This document shows, piece after piece, positions 50,676 to 60,402 of a stretch of 60,493 nucleotides of DNA. The notes beneath the pieces are model-generated. The model did no database searches. It was not told the DNA's origin and saw nothing but the letters and a program-made list of their open reading frames with translations. The DNA is taken from the NCBI GenBank assembly GCA_019429185.1, contig JAHYJH010000009.1, positions 1-60,493 of the forward strand, in the 5' to 3' direction. A program made the position numbers and the translations under genes. Source of the DNA: Vicingaceae bacterium. Its GTDB lineage: Bacteria; Bacteroidota; Bacteroidia; Flavobacteriales_E; Vicingaceae. Within the stretch, counting starts at the first letter, position 1. Every line of letters starts with the position of its first letter.

Positions 50676-50813
50676 AATTTCAGTTTAAACTACTTATAAA
50701 AATAGCGTGTTATTTTTTTTAAGATTTTTTATTATAAAAAGGATTTTTATTAAAAATTTTAATCGTATTTTTAATGTACAAATATAACCCATAAAAAAAA
50801 CAATAAAAAACAG

Positions 50814-53012
50814 ATGCAAACTATAGAAGCACCATTAAGCAACCAGTTAAAAAAATTCTTTGGATTTAACACTTTTAAAGGCGACCAAGAGGCTATTATT
50901 CAGAATCTTATAGAAGGAAATGACGCCTTTGTGATTATGCCAACAGGTGGAGGAAAATCACTATGTTATCAATTGCCAGCACTAATGCTAGATGGAACAG
51001 CAATCATTGTTTCACCGTTAATTGCATTAATGAAGAACCAAGTTGATGCAATAAGAGGATTTTCAAACAAAGAAGGGATAGCACATTTTTATAATTCCAC
51101 TTTAAATAAAACCGAATCTCGACAAGTTAGGCAAGACATTATGGATGGAGTAACAAAAATGTTATTTGTAGCTCCCGAATCGCTTACCAAAGAAGAAAAT
51201 GTAGAATTTCTTAAAAGCATTAAAATTTCTTTTTTTGCTATTGATGAAGCACACTGTATCTCAGAATGGGGACATGATTTTCGACCTGAATATAGAAAAT
51301 TAAGAAGCATCATAGAAGCCATAGATAGAGTTCCAATTATAGCCCTTACAGCAACAGCAACGCCCAAAGTGCAAGAAGATATTCAAAAAAACTTAGGGAT
51401 GACAGAAGCACGAGTTTTTAAAGCATCTTTCAATAGAGATAATTTGTATTATGAAATTAGGCCAAAAAAAGATGTTCAAAAAGAAATTATTCGTTTTGTT
51501 CGTCAACATATTGGAAAGTCAGGTATAATTTATTGTTTAAGCAGGAAAAAGGTAGAAGAAATAGCCCAATTACTTCAAGTAAATGGAATAAAAGCGTTGC
51601 CTTATCATGCCGGATTAGATTCCGCATCAAGAGTTAGACATCAAGATATGTTTTTGATGGAAGATGTTGATGTTATAGTTGCAACCATAGCTTTTGGAAT
51701 GGGAATAGACAAACCCGATGTGCGTTATGTGATTCATCACGATATTCCTAAAAGTTTGGAAAGCTATTATCAAGAAACAGGAAGAGCAGGAAGAGATGGA
51801 GGAGAAGGTATTTGTTTGGCTTTTTATAGCTATAAAGACATTGAAAAATTAGAAAAATTTTTACATGGAAAGCCTGTTGCTGAAATGGAAATAGGTATGC
51901 AACTTATTTTTGAAATGGTTTCTTATGCTGAAACTGCTGTTTGCAGAAGAAGGCAATTGCTCAATTATTTTGGAGAGAAATATGAGTCGGATGATTGTTC
52001 AGAAAAGGGTATGTGTGATAATTGTGCTCATCCAAAAGAAAAATTTGAAGGAAAAGATGAAGTTAAAACATTACTTCAAGCCGTGCTAGGGTTAAATGAA
52101 AATTTCAAATCGAAATTTATGGCATATTTTGTGGCTGGAAATGCTTCTTCAGAAATAAAAGCATTCAACTATAATAATCATCCATTGTTTGGAAAAGGAA
52201 AAGGAAAAGGAAAAGATGATAAATATTGGGAAGCAATAGTAAGACAGTGTGTAATTGAAGGATTATTAACAAAAGAAATTGAAAATTATGGTGTGCTGAG
52301 AGTTTCCGATAAAGGAAAAGCATTTATTAAAAAACCTACATCTATAACGCTTATTAAACCAAACGATTATAGTGATGTGGATGATGGAGATATTATTACC
52401 CCACAAAAAAGCAGTGGAGCAACTGATGAAACATTGTTTAATATTTTAAAAGATGTTAGAAAATCGTTAGCAAAAGAACTAAAATTACCTCCTTACGTTA
52501 TTTTTCAAGACCCATCATTGGAAGATATGGCTTCAAGATATCCAATAACTATTGAAGAATTAACCAATATTACTGGCGTTGGGCAAGGAAAAGCAGAAAA
52601 ATATGGAGAAGAATTTATTGAAGTTATTGAACGCTATGTTGAAGAAAATGAAATAGAGCGACCAATGGATTTAGTAGTGAAATCAATCGTAAACAAATCG
52701 GGGTTAAAAGTATATGTTATTCAAAGCATAGATAGAAAAATTTCATTGGATGACATTGCTGATGCTAAAGGAATTGAGTTAGCAGATGTAATTACTGAAA
52801 TAGAACATATTGTGCAGTCTGGTACAAAAGTAAACTTAGATTATTATATCAATGAAGAAATTGACGAAGCGGATCAAGATGAAGTATTTGATTATTTTAT
52901 GGAAGCAGAATCAGATAATATTGATGATGCTTTGTATGAATTTGATAATGCATTCACGGAAGATGAAATGCGTTTACTTAGAATCAAATTTATGTCGGAA
53001 GTAGCGAATTAA
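50814..53012 (+). CDS. recQ: ATP-dependent DNA helicase RecQ (long form)
   Basis: A 732-aa 3'-5' DNA helicase for repair and recombination. It has Walker A MPTGGGKS (42-49), DEAH (144-147) and the motif VI QETGRAGRDGG. The zinc-binding RecQ-Ct region has CRRRQLLNYFG...C...CDNC (~380-402), followed by a winged helix. An HRDC domain lies at ~530-605. A Lys/Gly-rich stretch (GKGKGKGKDD) precedes RYW-type winged-helix sequence. The last ~100 residues are acidic. The ATG at 50814 is clear. It is one of two RecQ genes 1.7 kb apart. Confidence 0.96.
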   Translation: MQTIEAPLSNQLKKFFGFNTFKGDQEAIIQNLIEGNDAFVIMPTGGGKSLCYQLPALMLDGTAIIVSPLIALMKNQVDAIRGFSNKEGIAHFYNSTLNKTESRQVRQDIMDGVTKMLFVAPESLTKEENVEFLKSIKISFFAIDEAHCISEWGHDFRPEYRKLRSIIEAIDRVPIIALTATATPKVQEDIQKNLGMTEARVFKASFNRDNLYYEIRPKKDVQKEIIRFVRQHIGKSGIIYCLSRKKVEEIAQLLQVNGIKALPYHAGLDSASRVRHQDMFLMEDVDVIVATIAFGMGIDKPDVRYVIHHDIPKSLESYYQETGRAGRDGGEGICLAFYSYKDIEKLEKFLHGKPVAEMEIGMQLIFEMVSYAETAVCRRRQLLNYFGEKYESDDCSEKGMCDNCAHPKEKFEGKDEVKTLLQAVLGLNENFKSKFMAYFVAGNASSEIKAFNYNNHPLFGKGKGKGKDDKYWEAIVRQCVIEGLLTKEIENYGVLRVSDKGKAFIKKPTSITLIKPNDYSDVDDGDIITPQKSSGATDETLFNILKDVRKSLAKELKLPPYVIFQDPSLEDMASRYPITIEELTNITGVGQGKAEKYGEEFIEVIERYVEENEIERPMDLVVKSIVNKSGLKVYVIQSIDRKISLDDIADAKGIELADVITEIEHIVQSGTKVNLDYYINEEIDEADQDEVFDYFMEAESDNIDDALYEFDNAFTEDEMRLLRIKFMSEVAN

Positions 53013-53040
53013 GTTTTTTTTTAGATAGAGATTTCATTGC

Positions 53041-53619
53041 TTAAAATTTAATCAATTCTTCATACACCTCTTTTACAGGCAATCCCATTACATTAAAATA
53101 TGAACCTACAATTTTTTCAATGCCAATGTAACCTATCCATTCTTGAATTCCATAGCTACCTGCTTTGTCATAAGGCTTATAATTATCAATGTAATACGTA
53201 ATTTCTTCCATGGAAAGCGGTTTAAAAAACACTTCGGTACAAACAGAAAATGAAACTTTTTTTTGAATGGAAAAAAGTGTAACCGCAGTAATTACTTCAT
53301 GCCTTTTTCCAGATAATTTCTCAAGCATTTCTATTGCATTTGTTCTGTTGGTTGGTTTTCCTATAATTTCATTACCTAAGCAAACAATAGTATCGGAAGT
53401 AATCACTATTTCGTTTTCTTTGATATCCTTTTTAAATGCGTTAGCTTTTTGCTCACTTAAAAATAATGCAACTACTTCTTTTTTGAGGTTTGAAGGATAA
53501 ACTTCTTCAATATCTTTTGTTTTAATAATAAAATCAACACCCAATTCTTTTAGTAGTTGCTGTCTTCGTGGCGATTTTGAAGCGAGAATAATGGTATAAG
53601 AATTTAATTTAGGCAACAT
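53041..53619 (-). CDS. maf: Maf family nucleoside triphosphate pyrophosphatase
   Basis: A 192-aa house-cleaning pyrophosphatase that hydrolyses dTTP/UTP or modified nucleotides. It has LASKSPRRQQLLKELG at the N-terminus, ITSDTIVCLGNEIIGKP with the catalytic Asp, GKRHEVITAVTLF, and YDKAGSYGIQEW. The length is typical. Its start overlaps the stop of the UbiA gene by one base, so both are in one transcription unit. It converges with recQ, 28 bp apart. Confidence 0.95.
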   Translation of the reverse strand: MLPKLNSYTIILASKSPRRQQLLKELGVDFIIKTKDIEEVYPSNLKKEVVALFLSEQKANAFKKDIKENEIVITSDTIVCLGNEIIGKPTNRTNAIEMLEKLSGKRHEVITAVTLFSIQKKVSFSVCTEVFFKPLSMEEITYYIDNYKPYDKAGSYGIQEWIGYIGIEKIVGSYFNVMGLPVKEVYEELIKF

Positions 53620-54644
53620 TAAAAAGTAGTAATAATAGAATACAAGATACCTAAATAACCAATTCCAAAAAGCATAATTACTTTAAGTATCGTACTCAAA
53701 AAATGATAATCTGACTTTTCTTGAGCAATATTAATCTTATAAAAAACAAACCCAAGTGGAATTTGTATCATAACAATGAAATAGAGTATGGAAATAAAAT
53801 CTCCCATTTGGAATTGGTGAAATTGTAAATAGCCAATTAATAAAAGCATTAAAACTACAAAAGCTTGAGCTACTCTTTTCGCAACATTTTTTCCATAAGT
53901 AACAGGCAAAGAACGACTATAATATTTTTTATCACCATCATAATCTTCTATGTCTTTGATGATTTCGCGAATCATTGTACTCAAAAATGCAAACAAAGAA
54001 AACCCCAACACCCATTTCATAATAATACTGAGATTTTGTTTTAAGATATACATCAATTCATGGGCGGAAAATTGTTCCTCTATGTGTGGTAACAATTGAA
54101 GAACTGTTCTTTCAGCAAAATTATGTTGAAGAATTAATTCATAAAAACCAGCAACAAAAGGAACTAAAGCAGCTAAAAGGGCAACTAAAACATTTCCTGT
54201 TAATACTTGCTTTTTGAAATAAATGGAATAGTACCATAAAGCACCCGTTGCAAGCACCTGAATAGCAGCTAATTTTAACATATTCATTTCATAAGCAACA
54301 TAAATAGCCAATATAATGGCAATGGTGTTAAGCACAATATGTCCGCCCATAGCCACCCTTCTTTTTATATATTTACCGATAATAATTTGTTGAGGTCTAT
54401 TAATTCGGTCTATTCTAACATCGAAATAATCATTAATAATATAACCTGCCGCAGCTATTAACACCGTAGATAAACTCAATAGAAAAAATAATTTTTCGGA
54501 AAGTAACAGATGTAAAACATCAGAATCGGTTGCTTCGTTAAGAATTGGATAGATTAGACCGAAGCGAATAGCATATTGAGTAAGTGCTATAATGAGCAAA
54601 TTAGGTAGGCGTATTAGTTTTATAAATGCAATAATCGGATGCAT
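53619..54644 (-). CDS. UbiA prenyltransferase (geranylgeranylglycerol-phosphate geranylgeranyltransferase-like)
   Basis: A 341-aa integral membrane prenyltransferase with about nine helices. Two Asp-rich motifs bind prenyl diphosphate via Mg: NDYFDVRIDRINRP (~70-83) and DIEDYDGDKKYYSRSLP (~220-236). The closest annotated Bacteroidota group is the geranylgeranylglycerol-phosphate geranylgeranyltransferase-like family; the actual lipid acceptor in Bacteroidota is uncertain. It overlaps maf by one base and is divergent from the second recQ. Confidence 0.85.
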   Translation of the reverse strand: MHPIIAFIKLIRLPNLLIIALTQYAIRFGLIYPILNEATDSDVLHLLLSEKLFFLLSLSTVLIAAAGYIINDYFDVRIDRINRPQQIIIGKYIKRRVAMGGHIVLNTIAIILAIYVAYEMNMLKLAAIQVLATGALWYYSIYFKKQVLTGNVLVALLAALVPFVAGFYELILQHNFAERTVLQLLPHIEEQFSAHELMYILKQNLSIIMKWVLGFSLFAFLSTMIREIIKDIEDYDGDKKYYSRSLPVTYGKNVAKRVAQAFVVLMLLLIGYLQFHQFQMGDFISILYFIVMIQIPLGFVFYKINIAQEKSDYHFLSTILKVIMLFGIGYLGILYSIITTF

Positions 54645-54722
54645 AAGCTATTTTAGTAGATTTGTAAAAGTATAAAAACTTATTGAATAAATAAATTCAA
54701 AAAGCAGTAATGCCTCCTTACC

Positions 54723-56627
54723 ATGGATATTCATCAAATATTACAAAAATACTGGGGTTTTTCAAACTTTAGACCGTTGCAAGAAGACATTGTGAATGCA
54801 ACACTAAATGGAACAGATACCTTAGCATTATTACCTACTGGAGGAGGAAAATCAATTTGTTTTCAGGTACCAGCAATGGCTAAAGAAGGAATTTGCATTG
54901 TAATTTCTCCATTAATAGCGTTGATGAAAGATCAGGTTGAAAATTTGGTAAAACGCAATATAAAAGCAGTCGCTATTTTTTCTGGAATGACCAAAAGAGA
55001 AATTGATGTTACGCTCGATAATTGTGTGTATGGTAATGTAAAGTTTTTGTACGTTTCACCTGAGCGGCTAGAAACAGAAATTTTTAAAGAGCGATTAAAA
55101 AAAATGAATGTCAATTTATTTGCTGTTGATGAATCGCACTGTATTTCTCAATGGGGATATGATTTTCGTCCTTCCTATCTGAATATTATAAAACTTCGTG
55201 AAGCAAAACCTGATGTTCCATTTTTGGCACTAACAGCAACGGCTACTCCCGAAGTAGTTATTGACATCCAAAAACAATTAGGATTTAAGAAAGAGTTTGT
55301 GCTTCAAAAGAGTTTTGAGCGAAAAAATTTATCGTATGTGGTGCTGAATGAAGAAAACAAATTAGGAAGACTGTTAAAAGTTTTAAACACCATAAAAGGA
55401 ACATCGGTGGTATATGTACGAAGTAGAAAAAAAACTCGAGAAATTGCTCAATTTCTTTATCAAAACCATATTTCAGCCGATTTTTATCATGCAGGATTAA
55501 CCAATGAAGAGCGAAGCAAAAAACAACACAATTGGATAGAAAATAGAACACGTGTAATCGTTTCTACCAATGCTTTTGGAATGGGAATAGACAAACCTGA
55601 TGTGCGGACTGTTGTTCATTTGGATTTGCCAGACTCTTTGGAAGCCTATTTTCAAGAAGCAGGTCGTGCCGGACGAGATGAAAAAAAAGCCTACGCTGTT
55701 TTGTTGGTTGAAGAATCAGATAGAATGGATTTAGAGCAACGAATTATTAGTAGTTTCCCGCCCATTGATGCGATAAAACAAGTGTACCAAGCATTGGCAA
55801 ATTTCTTCCAAATTCCTATAGGTTCGGCTTACAATGAAAGTTATAATTTTAATATTTCAACATTTAGTAAACAATATAATATGCAAGCAACGGCAGTTTT
55901 TAATTGTTTGAAATTTTTAGAAAAAGAAGGTTATCTCGTTTTGTCGGAATCAAATTTCAATCCTTCTCGCATTAAAATTGAAATTAGTAAAGATGATTTG
56001 TATGAATTTCAAGTGAAAAATACAAAATTCGATTTGTTTATTAAAACCTTATTACGTTCCTATGGTGGATTATTCGAGAATTATTCAAAAATTGATGAAT
56101 TTGAATTAGCAAAACGTCTTTCAACTACTAAAGACAAGGTAGTTAACGGACTTTCGTATTTGCACAACATTAATGTGATTGATTATATAAAACAAACTAA
56201 TTTACCTCAAATTACCTACACTACAGAGCGATTGAATGTGAATGATATTCGGATTTCACCTCAAAATTATAAGGAACGAAAAGAAATTGCAATCAAAAAA
56301 ATGGAAAGTGTGATTTATTATTCAAGCACGTTGCATAAATGTCGAAGCCAAATTTTATTGGCTTATTTTGGTGAAAAAGATACTTTTAGATGTGGGGTTT
56401 GTGATGTTTGTTTGGAACGAAATAAATTAGAATTAAGTGATATTGAATTTTCGAATGTTTCGGATCAACTTAAACAATTATTACAAAAAACACCAATGAC
56501 ATTAACCCAATTGGTAAATGCGGTGCAAGGTATTAGAGAAGATAAAACCATTAAAGTGTTGCAATGGTTGGTGGATAACAAAAAAATAAAAACCAACGCT
56601 GAAAATTTGTTAGAATGGAGAAAATAG
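54723..56627 (+). CDS. RecQ-family ATP-dependent DNA helicase (short form)
   Basis: A 634-aa helicase with Walker A PTGGGKS (38-44), a DESH box in AVDESHCISQWGYDFRP, motif VI QEAGRAGRDEKK and a zinc-binding cluster C-x16-C-x2-C (CRSQ...CGVCDVC) near the C-terminus. There is no HRDC domain, unlike the neighbouring RecQ. It is a paralogue rather than a duplicate and shares only the core motifs. Its last four codons overlap the start of the acetyltransferase gene. Confidence 0.95.
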   Translation: MDIHQILQKYWGFSNFRPLQEDIVNATLNGTDTLALLPTGGGKSICFQVPAMAKEGICIVISPLIALMKDQVENLVKRNIKAVAIFSGMTKREIDVTLDNCVYGNVKFLYVSPERLETEIFKERLKKMNVNLFAVDESHCISQWGYDFRPSYLNIIKLREAKPDVPFLALTATATPEVVIDIQKQLGFKKEFVLQKSFERKNLSYVVLNEENKLGRLLKVLNTIKGTSVVYVRSRKKTREIAQFLYQNHISADFYHAGLTNEERSKKQHNWIENRTRVIVSTNAFGMGIDKPDVRTVVHLDLPDSLEAYFQEAGRAGRDEKKAYAVLLVEESDRMDLEQRIISSFPPIDAIKQVYQALANFFQIPIGSAYNESYNFNISTFSKQYNMQATAVFNCLKFLEKEGYLVLSESNFNPSRIKIEISKDDLYEFQVKNTKFDLFIKTLLRSYGGLFENYSKIDEFELAKRLSTTKDKVVNGLSYLHNINVIDYIKQTNLPQITYTTERLNVNDIRISPQNYKERKEIAIKKMESVIYYSSTLHKCRSQILLAYFGEKDTFRCGVCDVCLERNKLELSDIEFSNVSDQLKQLLQKTPMTLTQLVNAVQGIREDKTIKVLQWLVDNKKIKTNAENLLEWRK

Positions 56628-57064
56628 AATGGAAAATAGCTGCGTTTAATCAACTTTCTGTAGAAGAACTCTTTGATGTGTATTATTTGCGGACAAAAAT
56701 TTTTGTAGTTGAGCAAAATTGTCCTTATCAAGAAGTAGATGAGAAAGATAAACATGCTTATCATGTAATTGGATTTTTAAAAAATGAGATAATTGCTGTT
56801 GCAAGGATTTTGCCTCACAACATTAGTTATCCGCAAGTTTCTATTGGCAGGGTGGCTGTAGAAAAAAACAAAAGAGGAAAAGATGTTGCCCATCAACTGA
56901 TGTTGCAATGTTTGCAGTTCATTGAACAAAAATTTGGAAAAACACCGATTAAAATATCTGCACAACAATATTTAGTAGCTTTTTATAAAAAATATGGTTT
57001 TCTACCTCTAGGGGAAAGCTATTTAGAAGATGATATTCCACATATTGCTATGATACGAAGTTAA
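56615..57064 (+). CDS. GNAT acetyltransferase, ElaA-like
   Basis: A 149-aa N-acetyltransferase. The N-terminal part ([20 protein letters not shown] and [20 protein letters not shown]) is that of the ElaA subfamily. The acetyl-CoA loop lies in [20 protein letters not shown]. The substrate is unknown. The ATG at 56615 lies 13 bases inside the preceding recQ reading frame, so the two are translationally coupled. It overlaps the end of kbl by four bases in convergent orientation. Confidence 0.88.
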   Translation: MEKIEWKIAAFNQLSVEELFDVYYLRTKIFVVEQNCPYQEVDEKDKHAYHVIGFLKNEIIAVARILPHNISYPQVSIGRVAVEKNKRGKDVAHQLMLQCLQFIEQKFGKTPIKISAQQYLVAFYKKYGFLPLGESYLEDDIPHIAMIRS

Positions 57065-58248
57065 ATCACACCCAATTCTTTTCCCACTTTTTTAAAAGCA
57101 GCAATGGCTTTGTCCAATTGAGTAGTAGTATGTGCTGCAGAAAGTTGTACTCTAATTCGGGCTAAGTCTTTAGGTACTACAGGATAGAAAAACCCAATAG
57201 CATAAATACCTTCAGCTAACAGTTTAGTTGCAAACTCCTGAGCTAATTTAGCATCATAAAGCATCACAGGAACAATAGCAGAATCGCCATCACGAATTTC
57301 TAAGCCAATTTTCTTTACTCCAGCTTTAAAATAAGCGATGTTTTGTTCTAATTTATCTCTTAACTCCGTAGATGCTTCTAATAAATTAAAGACTTCTATA
57401 GCTGCCCCAACAATAACAGGAGATAAGGAATTAGAAAATAAATATGGTCTGGAACGCTGACGAAGCATATCTATTACTTCTTGCTTTCCAGAGGTGAAAC
57501 CACCCATAGCACCACCTAACGCTTTTCCCAACGTAGAAGTAATGATATCAACTCTTCCCATTACATTTTTCAATTCGTGGGTTCCTTTTCCTTTTTTTCC
57601 AATAAATCCAGTAGCATGAGAATCATCTACCATTACTAACGCATCGTACTTTTCAGCTAAATTGCATATTTCATCTAATTTAGCAACATAACCATCCATA
57701 GAGAAAACACCATCGGTAACAATAATACGATTATGTTGGGCTTGAGCTTTTTTTAGTTGTTCTTCCAAATCATTCATATCGCTATTTTTATAACGATAAC
57801 GAGCAGCTTTGCACAAACGAACGCCATCAATAATAGAAGCATGGTTTAATTCATCAGAAATAATGGCATCGTTTTCTCCAAATAAAGGTTCAAAAATACC
57901 TCCATTGGCATCGAAAGCTGCCGCATATAAAATGGTATCTTCCATACCTAAAAAGGCAGAAATTTTTTGTTCTAATTTTTTATGAATATCTTGGGTTCCG
58001 CAAATAAATCGAACAGATGACATTCCATAACCGTGCGTATCTAATGCTTTTTTTGCTCCTTCAATTACTTTTGGATGGGAAGATAAACCAAGGTAATTAT
58101 TAGCACACATAATAATTACTTCTTCGCCTGTGCTAACTTTCACTTCTGCTCCCATTGGAGTAGTAATGATGCGTTCTCTTTTATATAAACCAGCAGCGTC
58201 AATGTTTTTTAATTCTGCTTGTAGTTCTTGTTGTAATTTTCCGTACAT
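57061..58248 (-). CDS. kbl: Glycine C-acetyltransferase (2-amino-3-ketobutyrate CoA ligase)
   Basis: A 395-aa PLP enzyme of the alpha-oxoamine synthase family. It joins glycine and acetyl-CoA reversibly in threonine breakdown. The PLP Lys is K242 in [22 protein letters not shown] (207-214) contains the Asp/His pair, and [10 protein letters not shown] is at ~50-59. Full length. Serine palmitoyltransferase and BioF are homologous alternatives, but the overall sequence and the early [13 protein letters not shown] favour Kbl. A tdh gene was not seen in the window. Confidence 0.9.
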   Translation of the reverse strand: MYGKLQQELQAELKNIDAAGLYKRERIITTPMGAEVKVSTGEEVIIMCANNYLGLSSHPKVIEGAKKALDTHGYGMSSVRFICGTQDIHKKLEQKISAFLGMEDTILYAAAFDANGGIFEPLFGENDAIISDELNHASIIDGVRLCKAARYRYKNSDMNDLEEQLKKAQAQHNRIIVTDGVFSMDGYVAKLDEICNLAEKYDALVMVDDSHATGFIGKKGKGTHELKNVMGRVDIITSTLGKALGGAMGGFTSGKQEVIDMLRQRSRPYLFSNSLSPVIVGAAIEVFNLLEASTELRDKLEQNIAYFKAGVKKIGLEIRDGDSAIVPVMLYDAKLAQEFATKLLAEGIYAIGFFYPVVPKDLARIRVQLSAAHTTTQLDKAIAAFKKVGKELGVI

Positions 58249-58266
58249 CGTTTCTGTTATTTTTAT

Positions 58267-58295
58267 ACCTAACAGGTTTTTGAAACCTGTTAGGT
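58267..58295. repeat. Inverted repeat ACCTAACAGGTTT / AAACCTGTTAGGT
   Basis: A 13-bp perfect stem with a 3-nt loop between frr and kbl. It is a repeat type common in Bacteroidota intergenic regions and could also end frr transcription. Confidence 0.8.
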
Positions 58296-58311
58296 TTGGT
58301 TGGCGTTTTAC

Positions 58312-58875
58312 TTAAACCGTCATGATATCTTTTTCTTTGGCAGCAATGAGTGTATCTATTTTTCCAATGAAAGTATCAGTTAACGATTGAACTTCATCTT
58401 CAAAACTTTTGGCTAAATCTTCACTTAGACCATCGTTTTTCATTTTTTTTATTTCGTCATTGGCTTCTTTTCGGGCATTTCGGATACCTATTTTAGCATG
58501 TTCTCCTTCGGCTTTTGCTTGTTTGGAGAGTTCTTTTCTACGCTCTTCCGTAGGAGTTGGCACATTAATGATAATCATTTCACCATTATTTTGTGGGTTT
58601 AATCCAAGATTGGCATTGGTAATACCTTTTTGAATTTCTTCCAACAAACTTTTTTCCCATGCCTGAACAGTAAGTGTTCGTCCATCAAGAGCAGTAACAT
58701 TTGCAACCTGATTTAATGGAGTGCTGGCACCATAGTAGTTAACCATAACGCTGTTCAACATCATAGGACTTGCTTTTCCAGCTCTAACTTTCATTAATTG
58801 GGTGTCTAAATGTGCTAATGCAGCATTCATGGCTTCTTTTGCTGTATCGAGAATAAAATCTAATTCTTCATTCAT
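58312..58875 (-). CDS. frr: Ribosome recycling factor
   Basis: A 187-aa factor that splits post-termination ribosomes with EF-G. Conserved segments are LMKVRAGKASPMMLNSVMVN (~27-46), YYGASTPLNQVANV and TEERRKELSKQAK; length and coiled-coil composition are normal. The usual upstream neighbour pyrH is not within the window, and an unrelated region begins upstream. It is 63 bp before kbl, separated by an inverted repeat. Confidence 0.97.
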   Translation of the reverse strand: MNEELDFILDTAKEAMNAALAHLDTQLMKVRAGKASPMMLNSVMVNYYGASTPLNQVANVTALDGRTLTVQAWEKSLLEEIQKGITNANLGLNPQNNGEMIIINVPTPTEERRKELSKQAKAEGEHAKIGIRNARKEANDEIKKMKNDGLSEDLAKSFEDEVQSLTDTFIGKIDTLIAAKEKDIMTV

Positions 58876-59075
58876 AGTTTAGTATTCGTGTAGTTAATTT
58901 CAGGTTCAAAGATACAAATTTGAGAATATAATACTGAATTATACAAATTATATATATTCAAACTTAGCTTAATGGGAAGTGTTACTTTTTAAGAAGTAAA
59001 AATAAAAAATTCTATCTCAAGTATTTACTAGAAACACCAAATAAAGAAACAAAAGATTATTTTTGTAAGTAATGA

Positions 59076-59177
59076 GTAGGGCATAATTTATACAAGGAGG
59101 TAAAAGCCTATTGGTTTAAACAATTAAATACTCATACTTCATGGCATTGGTCATTTAATGTTGAAGGAGGATTATGA
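59076..59177 (+). pseudogene. Orphan C-terminal gene fragment coupled to the next gene
   Basis: The frame reads VGHNLYKEVKAYWFKQLNTH then TSWHWSFNVEGGL-stop, 33 codons. It starts after an in-frame TGA and has no initiation codon. Its Trp-rich sequence and its ATGA overlap with the lipoprotein start at 59174 look like the genuine end of a larger gene that has been deleted. The rest of the 298-bp gap from 58876 shows only AT-rich sequence and a small hairpin near 58980-59000. Confidence 0.45.
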
Positions 59178-59734
59178 TAAAACAAAATAATATGAAATTA
59201 CTAATTGTCGAAATGGTTATGATTTTAACTTTATTTTCTTGTATCAAAGATGAGTTTAAAGATGATGAACTATCTATTCAAAGAACTAATTATACAGGAA
59301 ATCAATTAAGAATTGATGGGTATTATTATGAAATAGGAAGTGATAATTATCTTTATCCTGAATACTTTTTTTACAAAAATGGAACTCTCATATATATTGG
59401 TGGTAGATATTCTCCCAACACGATTGATACTGAATTAACCGATAGGCTAAAACAAAGTAGTTATTTAGATTATGCAAAAAATAATAAACTATCTGGGGGG
59501 GTATTTATAATTAATGGACAATCAATAAAATTTGAAAAATGGTATCCAAGTTCAGGTGGAGGCTTACCTGCTTATGTAAGAGAAGGGAATATAATAAATG
59601 ATACTACTTTTGTTATTACCGAAAGCTACCGAATGAAAAAAGGCAAAAAAACAGAAGTAAAAGCCAAAAACGAAACCTATCATTTTAGGCAATTTAGTCC
59701 TAAACCAGATAGTACTAATAGTTTTATAAAATAA
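59174..59734 (+). CDS. Hypothetical lipoprotein
   Basis: A 186-aa protein with a lipobox in ILTLFSCIKDE (Cys ~23). The body is beta-rich with many Tyr/Asn (NYTGNQLRIDGYYYEIG, FFYKNGTLIYIGGRYS, YVREGNIINDTTFVITESY). No known domain is recognised. The ATG at 59174 is preceded by GAAGGAGG, a strong Shine-Dalgarno-like sequence that is unusual here; an ATG at 59192 is an alternative. It overlaps the stop of the orphan fragment upstream, so it may once have been the second gene of a pair, for example as an immunity-type lipoprotein. That idea is speculative. Confidence 0.65.
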   Translation: MIKQNNMKLLIVEMVMILTLFSCIKDEFKDDELSIQRTNYTGNQLRIDGYYYEIGSDNYLYPEYFFYKNGTLIYIGGRYSPNTIDTELTDRLKQSSYLDYAKNNKLSGGVFIINGQSIKFEKWYPSSGGGLPAYVREGNIINDTTFVITESYRMKKGKKTEVKAKNETYHFRQFSPKPDSTNSFIK

Positions 59735-59754
59735 GCAGGTAGTATAAATTAAAA

Positions 59755-59975
59755 GTTACTACTCAGATGCTAAATTACTTGTCTAAAGACAATAAAAAAA
59801 CAAAAAATGCCACTGATTACACACCACGAAGTAGCATCAACACATCTTGAAAAAATAGATAAACTGTTGATAAATTTTCGCAGATTACATACACAGATTT
59901 GATTTTTCTTTGAAAAATCTGTGTGAATCTACGTAATCAGTGGCAAAGAGAAAAAATAAGTAGCTGAGTAGTAAC
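59755..59975. repeat. Nested inverted-repeat element
   Basis: Outer arms GTTACTACTCAG (59755-59766) and CTGAGTAGTAAC (59964-59975) enclose inner arms TGCCACTGATTAC (59808-59820) and GTAATCAGTGGCA (59933-59945). Between them lie ACACAGATTTGAT and AAATCTGTGT. It is related to the CACAGATTAC element at 37133-37290. It fills the gap between the lipoprotein and the last gene. Confidence 0.75.
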
Positions 59976-59985
59976 AATTAAAAAT

Positions 59986-60402
59986 ATGAAAAAAATAATC
60001 ATACTTATATTATTTGTAGCTTATTATAATAGTTATGTGGCACAAGAAAGCACAGAAATTAAAAAGCAAATAGATATGTCTTCTTTCGGGTTTGGATTAG
60101 GGCTTGATTATGGTGGAATAGGAATAAATTATACCACATACCTACAAAAAAACATAGGGTTGTTTGGAGGAATAGGTTATTCGCTTTTTGAAGCTAGTTT
60201 TAATGTAGGACTTAAAGGAAGATTGATTTCTAAAGGGAATCCTCCAACCATAAACCCATTTTTTACAGGAATGTATGGAAAAAATTCTTTTGTGTATATA
60301 AAAAATGCCACAGAATTTAATAAATCCTTTAAAGGAATATCAGTTGGTGGTGGATTAGATATCTATTTAGGGTTTGCTGAGAAAGTCATTTTAATTACTT
60401 AA
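59986..60402 (+). CDS. Short outer-membrane beta-barrel-like protein, possibly truncated
   Basis: A 138-aa protein with a signal peptide (IILILFVAYYNSYVAQ) and glycine-rich amphipathic strands (SFGFGLGLDYGGIGINYTTY, IGLFGGIGYSLFEASFNVGL, GISVGGGLDIYLGFAEKV). This resembles the conserved shape of a small OmpA/OmpX-type or porin-family barrel, but there are too few strands for a complete barrel and it ends VILIT. A 19-nt stretch of its 3' end recurs after panC at 109-127. It may be shortened or a fragment of a larger barrel family. Confidence 0.55.
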   Translation: MKKIIILILFVAYYNSYVAQESTEIKKQIDMSSFGFGLGLDYGGIGINYTTYLQKNIGLFGGIGYSLFEASFNVGLKGRLISKGNPPTINPFFTGMYGKNSFVYIKNATEFNKSFKGISVGGGLDIYLGFAEKVILIT

